From the NCBI GenBank assembly GCA_900544275.1, contig UQUU01000005.1:124001-188000 (forward strand): a DNA stretch of 64,000 nucleotides, in the 5' to 3' direction. The notes under the pieces were generated by a model, which was not told the origin of the DNA, searched no databases, and saw only the letters and a program-made list of their open reading frames with translations. The stretch is from an uncultured Succiniclasticum sp. (GTDB taxonomy: Bacteria > Bacillota > Negativicutes > Acidaminococcales > Acidaminococcaceae). Position 1 is the first letter of the stretch. Every line of letters begins with the position of its first letter. Below are positions 58,520 to 64,000 of the stretch, one piece after another. The translations under genes and the position numbers were made by a program.

Positions 58520-59323
58520 ATGGCATCTGTAATTACGCCATTATATAAAATCCATGATACCGCCATTATTGAAAAGGGGGCGGAGATCGGTAAAAATGTG
58601 GTGATAGGGCCGTATGCTGTGATTAAGCATGACGTTGTCTTAGGGGACGGCTGTATAGTTGGTCCTCATGTAGTGATTCACCCGCATACCACTATTGGCA
58701 AAGAGTGCCGCTTTTTTCCCGGCGCTTCCATCGGCGGCGAGCCGCAGGATCTGAAGTTTGCGGGAGAATACAGCTCTACTGTGATCGGGGATCGCTGTAC
58801 TTTTCGCGAGTGCTGCACCGTCAGCCGCGCAACGGGAGAAGGGAATGAAACCCGTTTAGGCAACGATATTCTGATGATGGCCTATACGCATGTAGCACAT
58901 AACTGTATCGTAGGTAATAATGTGATTATGTCCAACGTGGCTACTTTGGCCGGTCATGTCGTCGTAGAAGATCGGGCGATCATCGGCGGTCTGGCGGCTG
59001 TGCATCAGTTCTGCCGTATTGGACGCAATGCGATGGTTGGCGGCATGAGCCGTATTTCACAGGATATTCCGCCTTTTATGCTGGTATCCGGTGATCCTGC
59101 TTTTGTGGCCGGTTTAAATAGCGTAGGTCTGTCTCGCGCCGGGATGCCGCCGGAGATTCGTTCCCAGTTAAAAAAAGCGTTCCGTATTTTATATCGCAGC
59201 GGGATGTCCATGGGCGAAGCGGTAGAAACGATGGAGCAGGAACTGGAAAGCAGCGAACCGGTAGAGCATCTGATGCGCTTTTTACGGAATGCGGAACGGG
59301 GAATTATCCATACCAGAAAATAA
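58520..59323 (+). CDS. lpxA: Acyl-[ACP]-UDP-N-acetylglucosamine O-acyltransferase
   Basis: First lipid A step, acylating UDP-GlcNAc. 267 residues from ATG 58520, with GGGGAGTGAGG just before it. Hexapeptide repeats from about 12 to 190 and the catalytic His in YTHVAHNC. FFPGASIGGEPQDLKFAGE and GGLAAVHQFCRIG are typical, and a C-terminal helical domain follows. It ends at a strong terminator. Confidence 0.96.
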   Translation: MASVITPLYKIHDTAIIEKGAEIGKNVVIGPYAVIKHDVVLGDGCIVGPHVVIHPHTTIGKECRFFPGASIGGEPQDLKFAGEYSSTVIGDRCTFRECCTVSRATGEGNETRLGNDILMMAYTHVAHNCIVGNNVIMSNVATLAGHVVVEDRAIIGGLAAVHQFCRIGRNAMVGGMSRISQDIPPFMLVSGDPAFVAGLNSVGLSRAGMPPEIRSQLKKAFRILYRSGMSMGEAVETMEQELESSEPVEHLMRFLRNAERGIIHTRK

Positions 59324-59357
59324 AAAGAAGTACTTCTGTTGTTTCAGAAAGACTTTC

Positions 59358-59385
59358 AAGGCAGCGAAAAATTTCGCTGCCTTTT
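59358..59385 (+). terminator. Terminator after lpxA
   Basis: AAGGCAGCGAA (59358-59368) pairs with TTCGCTGCCTT (59373-59383) and a T run. Confidence 0.92.
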
Positions 59386-59514
59386 GTGTCAGTTTTGCTT
59401 TTTGGGTAGCGCAACAGCAGCCGGATGTAGTAAAATAAAGCTATAATTGATCCGCTGTCTGGCATCAGGCAGGCAAAGGGTCGTTTACGAAAAGAACGGG
59501 CGGTGTTAAAGCAG

Positions 59515-60339
59515 ATGGAAACCTTGGGTATTTTGGCCGGTATCGGCCACTTGCCGGTAGATGTGGCACGGTCTGCCAAAATGTTAGGCTATAAAATCGT
59601 GGCGGTGGCGGTGGTACCGAATACGGATCCGGAATTGCCGGAGTATGCCGATGTATTTTATTCGATTAACATAGGAAAAGCAGGGAAGATTTTAAGTACA
59701 TTAAAAAACCATGATGTTAAAAATGTGACTATGATTGGCAAGGTCACTAAAGAAGTGTTATATAAAGACGGTATGGTTTTGCCGGATCTGACTACGATAC
59801 GCCTTCTGGCATCCTTGCCGGATCGCAAAGACGATACGATTATGAATGCTCTTGTCAAACTTGTAGAGGAAGAAGGAATGAAGGTCATGGATCAGACAAT
59901 CCTGATCCAGCCTTTGCTTCCGGCTCCCGGCGTTTTGACCAAACGGCGCCCCACAGAGGAAGAATGGGAAGATATGAAATTCGGTTTTCGTATGGCCAAG
60001 GAATTAGGGCGGCTGGATGTCGGGCAGACCGTGGTAGTAAAAAAACGGGCGGTAATGGCTCTGGAAGCGATTGAAGGTACCGATGCCTGTATTCTTCGAG
60101 GCGGATTTTTAGGACGGGGCGGCGTAATCGTGGCGAAAACTGCTAAGCCGGCCCAGGACAATCGTTTTGATATGCCCGGTGTGGGTACCAAGACCCTTGA
60201 TTCCATGATCCATGCCGGCGCAACAGGGCTTGTGATTGAAGCGGGGCATACTTTGCTGGTAGATCGGGAACGGACCCTGGCGCTGGCGGATGAAAAGAAC
60301 ATGACCATTGTAGCCGTGTCAGAAACAGAATTGGCATAA
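59515..60339 (+). CDS. lpxI: UDP-2,3-diacylglucosamine hydrolase, LpxI type
   Basis: Hydrolyses UDP-2,3-diacylglucosamine to lipid X and UMP; the LpxI form is unrelated to LpxH. 274 residues from ATG 59515; an in-frame GTG at 59503 is possible but a GGGCGG site fits 59515. N-terminal LGILAGIGHLPVDVARSAK and IGKVTKEVLY belong to the N domain; the C domain has GQTVVVKKRAVMALEAIEGTD and GVGTKTLDSMIHAGATGLVIEAGHTL, which are diagnostic. It has its own transcription unit, bounded by terminators on both sides; a TATAAT lies at 59442-59447 without a -35. Confidence 0.93.
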   Translation: METLGILAGIGHLPVDVARSAKMLGYKIVAVAVVPNTDPELPEYADVFYSINIGKAGKILSTLKNHDVKNVTMIGKVTKEVLYKDGMVLPDLTTIRLLASLPDRKDDTIMNALVKLVEEEGMKVMDQTILIQPLLPAPGVLTKRRPTEEEWEDMKFGFRMAKELGRLDVGQTVVVKKRAVMALEAIEGTDACILRGGFLGRGGVIVAKTAKPAQDNRFDMPGVGTKTLDSMIHAGATGLVIEAGHTLLVDRERTLALADEKNMTIVAVSETELA

Positions 60340-60382
60340 CGCAGAAAGGGAAAACTGTCAGACATAAACAAAATATTTGTGG

Positions 60383-60419
60383 AAAAGGACGGCTGAAAGG
60401 TTTTTTCAGCCGTCCTTTT
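60383..60419 (+). terminator. Terminator after lpxI
   Basis: AAAAGGACGGCTGAAA (60383-60398) pairs with 60404-60419 (16 bp) and a T run. Confidence 0.94.
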
Positions 60420-60420
60420 A

Positions 60421-60429
60421 TGATATAAT
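60421..60429 (+). promoter_or_regulatory. Extended -10 promoter of lpxB
   Basis: TGATATAAT follows the lpxI terminator within two bases. No good -35 is visible. Confidence 0.45.
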
Positions 60430-60497
60430 AAAGTGTATTATTGTGTACCAAATTAAGCATAATAATTTATGCAGCAGCTAAGTTTTAAAGGTGTATC

Positions 60498-61709
60498 ATG
60501 ACCAGAATTTTGATTTCTGCAGGGGAGGCATCCGGCGATCTGCACGCCGGTGCTGTCACCCGTGCGCTAAAGCAAATAGAGCCTGAGGTTCAGGTCTTCG
60601 GTATGGGCGGAGATTGTCTGCGCGCGGCCGGAGGCGAGGTAATATACGATATAAAAGACCACAGTGTGATGGGATTTGTGGAAGTACTCCGTAAACTGCC
60701 GGATCTTTGGAAGCTGAGGAATTCTTTTATTCAGCTGATGGAGCGTCGGCGTCCGGATGTGTTGCTCACCATCGACTATCCGGGCTTTAATATGCGTCTG
60801 GCGAAACTGGCCAAAGACAGAGGCATCAAGGTGGTATCCTTTATTGCGCCTTCGGCCTGGGCCTGGCGTCCCAACCGGGCGGCCGGCGTGGTGAAAGTTG
60901 TCGATAAAATCGCTTCCATTTTTCCCTTTGAATATGATCTGTACAAATCCTATGGGGCGGACATCGAGTTTGTGGGTCATCCCCTGGTAGATATGGTTCA
61001 TCCTTCTTTAGCGCCGGAAGAGGCAAGAAAGTTGGCCGGCAAGCGGGAAGGACATCCCCTGGTGCTTTTGATGCCGGGCAGCCGCGCCATGGAAGTGGAA
61101 CGTCTGTTGCCGGTGATGTTGGATGCCGCGCGCCTTATCAAAGCGCAGCGCCCGGAAATTGATTTTGCCATGCCCCGTGCGGTGACGATTTCCCGGAAAG
61201 TATTGGAAGAGGCGATCAAGGCCTCCGGTCTGGAGATCAAACTGACGGAAGGAAATAATTACGATATTATGAGCGCCGCGGATTTTGCGGTAGCCACCAG
61301 CGGCACCGTTACCTTAGAAGCCGCTTTGTGCGGCCTGGGCTGTGTCATTTTGTACCGGGCTTCCGCGCTCAGCTATTGGATTGCCAAACAGGTGGTGGAG
61401 ATCCCGTTTATCGGTCTGCCGAATATTGTGGCGGGACGCAGTGTGGAGCCGGAGCTGATACAGGCTGACTGTACGCCGGAGACCGTGGCAAAAACCACTT
61501 TGAAACTTTTAGAACCCAATCGTTATGCGCTTTTACAGCAGGATCTGCGGGAAGTAAGACGGCGTCTGGGCGAGCCGGGGGCTGTACGCCGTGTGGCAGA
61601 ACTGGTGCTGCGCATGGCCCGTCCTCTGACAGACCAGTCGTCTCTGCCCCCCGGGGGAGCGGAACGGATCGAAAGTAAGGTCGCGGCGCATAAGCCTTTT
61701 TGCTGTTAG
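60498..61709 (+). CDS. lpxB: Lipid-A-disaccharide synthase
   Basis: Joins lipid X and UDP-2,3-diacylglucosamine to the disaccharide. 403 residues, about 20 longer than E. coli LpxB because of a polar tail. GT19 features: ISAGEASGDLHAG at the start, IDYPGFN, FIAPSAWAWRPNRA, FVGHPLVD, LMPGSRAMEVERLLP and TSGTVTLEAALCG. Starts at ATG 60498. With LpxI it makes the lipid A core; msbA follows 27 bases later. Confidence 0.96.
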   Translation: MTRILISAGEASGDLHAGAVTRALKQIEPEVQVFGMGGDCLRAAGGEVIYDIKDHSVMGFVEVLRKLPDLWKLRNSFIQLMERRRPDVLLTIDYPGFNMRLAKLAKDRGIKVVSFIAPSAWAWRPNRAAGVVKVVDKIASIFPFEYDLYKSYGADIEFVGHPLVDMVHPSLAPEEARKLAGKREGHPLVLLMPGSRAMEVERLLPVMLDAARLIKAQRPEIDFAMPRAVTISRKVLEEAIKASGLEIKLTEGNNYDIMSAADFAVATSGTVTLEAALCGLGCVILYRASALSYWIAKQVVEIPFIGLPNIVAGRSVEPELIQADCTPETVAKTTLKLLEPNRYALLQQDLREVRRRLGEPGAVRRVAELVLRMARPLTDQSSLPPGGAERIESKVAAHKPFCC

Positions 61710-61736
61710 AAAAATTACCCTGAATGAGGCGAAGAG

Positions 61737-63470
61737 ATGGAGTTATATAAACGTATACTCGGTTACGTAAAACCATATTTGCACGTACTGACGGCAGCCT
61801 TGCTCTGTACCGTGCTGGCAGCGGCCGGGAATCTGTATCTGCCCTGGATCATTAAGGACATGGTAGATAAGGTGCTTTCTGAAAAAGACGCTTTTATGCT
61901 GAATATGATCGCGATCAGTATCGTCGTGATCTTTTTGTTCCGCGGTATTGCTTTTTACGGACAAAACTATCTGATGAGCTGGGTAGGACAGCGCGTGGTG
62001 ATCGATATTCGCGGCGAGGTATTTCGTAAATTACAGCGTTTGTCCATGTCCTTTTACGATAAGAATAAAACCGGCACCATCATGAGCTATGTGACCAACG
62101 ACGTGAATGCGTTGCAGGGCGCTATGGTGGATAATACCATAGAACTTGTGACGGAAGGGTTTATTCTGATCGGTTCCATTTGCGCGATGATTTATCTGGA
62201 CTGGAAGCTGACTATTTTTACATTCTGCACCTTTCCTATCGTCTTATGGTTTATGAATTTCTTCGGTAAAAAGATCCGTCGATCCGGAGGCATGATCCAG
62301 GAAGCGACTGCTGATATCACCTCTGTGCTGCAGGAATCCGTAGCTTCAGCCAGAGTGGTAAAATCCTTTGTGCGGGAGCAATACGAGATCGACCGGTTCG
62401 ACAAAGAGAATATGGCCAACTTTGAGGCTAATATGCGTAATGCCAAGTATATGGCGACCCTGACCCCGACCATTGAATTGGTGGCTGCGCTGGGAGTTAC
62501 CTTGATTTTATGGTACGGCGGGCACAATGTCATCGCCGGGGAGATTACAGCTGGTTCTCTGATTGCCTTCCTGGTCTATGCTGTAAACATCTCTAACCCA
62601 ATCAAACGCATTACCCGTACAATCGGCAATATTCAGAAAGCGCTGGCTGCAGCGCAACGCGTATTTTATGTGCTGGACCTGCCGGAAGAAGTGCAGGACC
62701 GGCCCGATGCCAAGGTTTTGCCTCCGGTCAGGGGCAGTGTGGAGTTTGAACATGTAAGCTTTTCTTATAATGCGGGAGACGAGGTCATTCATGATCTTTC
62801 TCTGTCGGTTCAACCCGGACAGGCTATCGGTGTGGTGGGCCCTTCCGGAGCAGGCAAGTCGACGATTGCCAGCTTGCTTCCCCGTTTTTACAACTGTGAT
62901 TCGGGCTGCATACGGATCGATGGAGAAGACATCGCTTCCGTCACCCTGGATTCGCTGCGGCAGCAGGTAGGGATCGTGCCGCAGGAAACGATCCTCTTCA
63001 ATGGCACTGTGTACGATAACATTTTGTATGGCAGGCTGAATGCGACCCGGGAAGAAATAGAGGCGGCGGCCAAAGCGGCAAACGCTCATGATTTTATCAT
63101 GGAATTGCCACAAGGTTATGCTACGCTGCTGGGAGACAGAGGCCTGAATATTTCCGGCGGCCAGCGCCAGCGTATCGCCATTGCCAGAGCGATCCTTAAA
63201 AATCCGCGGATCCTGATCCTGGACGAAGCCACCTCAGCGTTGGATACAGAAAGCGAACGTTTGGTGCAGGAAGCGCTGAACCGCCTCATGGTGGGGCGTA
63301 CCGCCTTTGTTATCGCGCATCGCCTGTCCACGATCAAGAATGCGGATCGAATCATCGTCCTGGACAAAGGCGGTCTGGCAGAATCAGGAACGCACGATGA
63401 GCTGATGGCCCAAAATGGGTTGTACGCGCATCTTTATCAGATTCAGTATCGCAGCAGGAAAGAGGAATGA
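61737..63470 (+). CDS. msbA: Lipid A export ABC transporter MsbA
   Basis: 577 residues: six membrane helices (about 15-320), then an ABC domain with Walker A GPSGAGKST, signature NISGGQRQRIAI, Walker B ILILDEATSALD and switch His in VIAHRLST. Flips lipid A across the inner membrane as a homodimer. The placement between lpxB and waaA supports MsbA rather than a drug exporter. GAAGAG before the ATG. Confidence 0.92.
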   Translation: MELYKRILGYVKPYLHVLTAALLCTVLAAAGNLYLPWIIKDMVDKVLSEKDAFMLNMIAISIVVIFLFRGIAFYGQNYLMSWVGQRVVIDIRGEVFRKLQRLSMSFYDKNKTGTIMSYVTNDVNALQGAMVDNTIELVTEGFILIGSICAMIYLDWKLTIFTFCTFPIVLWFMNFFGKKIRRSGGMIQEATADITSVLQESVASARVVKSFVREQYEIDRFDKENMANFEANMRNAKYMATLTPTIELVAALGVTLILWYGGHNVIAGEITAGSLIAFLVYAVNISNPIKRITRTIGNIQKALAAAQRVFYVLDLPEEVQDRPDAKVLPPVRGSVEFEHVSFSYNAGDEVIHDLSLSVQPGQAIGVVGPSGAGKSTIASLLPRFYNCDSGCIRIDGEDIASVTLDSLRQQVGIVPQETILFNGTVYDNILYGRLNATREEIEAAAKAANAHDFIMELPQGYATLLGDRGLNISGGQRQRIAIARAILKNPRILILDEATSALDTESERLVQEALNRLMVGRTAFVIAHRLSTIKNADRIIVLDKGGLAESGTHDELMAQNGLYAHLYQIQYRSRKEE

Positions 63471-63479
63471 GGCTGACTT

Positions 63480-64000
63480 ATGTATATTCTTTATAACATT
63501 CTGGGAATCCTGGTATTCTTTGTTTTCGTGCTGCCCTATTATGGCTACCGTCTGGTGCGGGAGAAGGGGTTCAGCGTTCGTTTCAGACAAAGTATAGGGC
63601 TGATCCGCCGTGAAGAAATTGATGCGGTGGTGGATACGGAATGCATTTGGATCCACGGCGCTTCGGTAGGCGAGATCGTGGCCACCAGTCCCCTGGTGAA
63701 AGAAATTAAAAAAACCATGCCGGAACGCAAGGTTCTCGTGTCCGCTTTTACCGTAGGCGGCTACAATATGGCCCGGCAGATCATTCCGGAAGCGGATGCC
63801 ATTATCTATTTTCCTTTGGACTTATCCTGGGTGGCGGAATCGGTCGTCCGTCGGATCCATCCCGGCATTTTTATGCCGGTGGAAACGGAACTGTGGCCTA
63901 ATTTTCTCCGGGCGATCCGGGAGCGCAATATTCCGGTCATGATGGTGAACGGTCGTATTTCCGAGAAATCCGTGAAGAATTACCGCTACCTTTTCAGTAT
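63480..64000 (+). CDS. waaA: 3-deoxy-D-manno-octulosonic acid transferase, N-terminal part (runs off the window)
   Basis: 173 complete codons visible. Starts at ATG 63480, nine bases after the msbA stop. N-terminal membrane anchor (about 5-22), then the GT30 domain with WIHGASVGEIVAT, FTVGGYNMA and MPVETELWPNF, the last holding the conserved Glu/Trp pair. Adds Kdo to the lipid A precursor. Also called kdtA. The C-terminal donor-binding domain lies beyond the window. Confidence 0.93.
   Translation, partial: MYILYNILGILVFFVFVLPYYGYRLVREKGFSVRFRQSIGLIRREEIDAVVDTECIWIHGASVGEIVATSPLVKEIKKTMPERKVLVSAFTVGGYNMARQIIPEADAIIYFPLDLSWVAESVVRRIHPGIFMPVETELWPNFLRAIRERNIPVMMVNGRISEKSVKNYRYLFS

Noticed and set aside
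1..64000. tRNA, rRNA, CRISPR arrays or intact insertion sequences
   Set aside because: None were recognised on either strand by reading; a tRNA or CRISPR search program could confirm.

Overview
The window is a 64 kb chromosomal segment from a diderm Firmicute, most likely a Negativicute (Acidaminococcaceae or a relative). Gene order in the first half follows the Bacillus/Clostridium pattern: ispE-glmU-prs-pth, rpmE-prfA-prmC-sua5-rpiB-upp-wecA-wecB-atp operon-murA-mreB. The second half encodes a complete outer membrane and lipid A programme: MlaEFD, TolC, TamB, BamA, OmpH/Skp, LpxD, LpxL, LpxC, FabZ, LpxA, LpxI, LpxB, MsbA and WaaA. That combination is the hallmark of Negativicutes. The species assignment is inference.

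Layout. 1-722 (minus) is the start of an LtaS-type membrane sulfatase. A palindrome-rich gap precedes ftsH, and yitT is convergent with ftsH. 5.2-20.7 kb holds housekeeping genes: isoprenoid precursor, UDP-GlcNAc, PRPP, translation termination, tRNA modification, pyrimidine salvage and lipid-linked glycan initiation. 20.7-28.8 kb holds wecB and the F1Fo ATP synthase operon. 29.7-32.8 kb is a visibly AT-richer island flanked by imperfect 26-bp direct repeats. It carries a UbiA-type polyprenyl-phosphate transferase, a PAP2-like phosphatase, a frameshifted polytopic membrane protein and decayed sequence. 32.9-39.2 kb holds murA, mreB, a phosphodiester glycosidase, a small lipoyl-like protein and an S55 peptidase. 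39.2-64 kb is the envelope cluster, nearly all on the plus strand.

Most unusual finding: the ATP synthase operon has no free delta (atpH) gene between atpF and atpA. Instead atpA has about 105 extra N-terminal residues that read as the C-terminal, b-binding domain of delta. The normal delta N-terminal domain is absent. The same operon encodes a c subunit with a carboxylate in each helix (D29 and E62) and an alpha P-loop that departs from the usual GDRQTGKT. Other notable items are an uncharacterised sigma-70-type factor and an uncharacterised outer-membrane protein inside the tamB-bamA-ompH block, three consecutive OmpH/Skp paralogues (two of them lipoproteins), an MlaD fused to a small beta-barrel, a PrmC with a ~100-residue insertion, and a 4 x 19-bp tandem repeat upstream of ispE.

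How the genes work together: GlmU, WecA, WecB and MurA draw on UDP-GlcNAc. LpxA/C/D/I/B and FabZ build the lipid A precursor, WaaA adds Kdo and LpxL-type acylation follows. MsbA flips the product, BamA/OmpH and TamB assemble the outer membrane, and MlaEFD moves phospholipid across the envelope. No rRNA, tRNA, CRISPR array or intact insertion sequence was seen. All calls come from reading the sequence; no database search was run.
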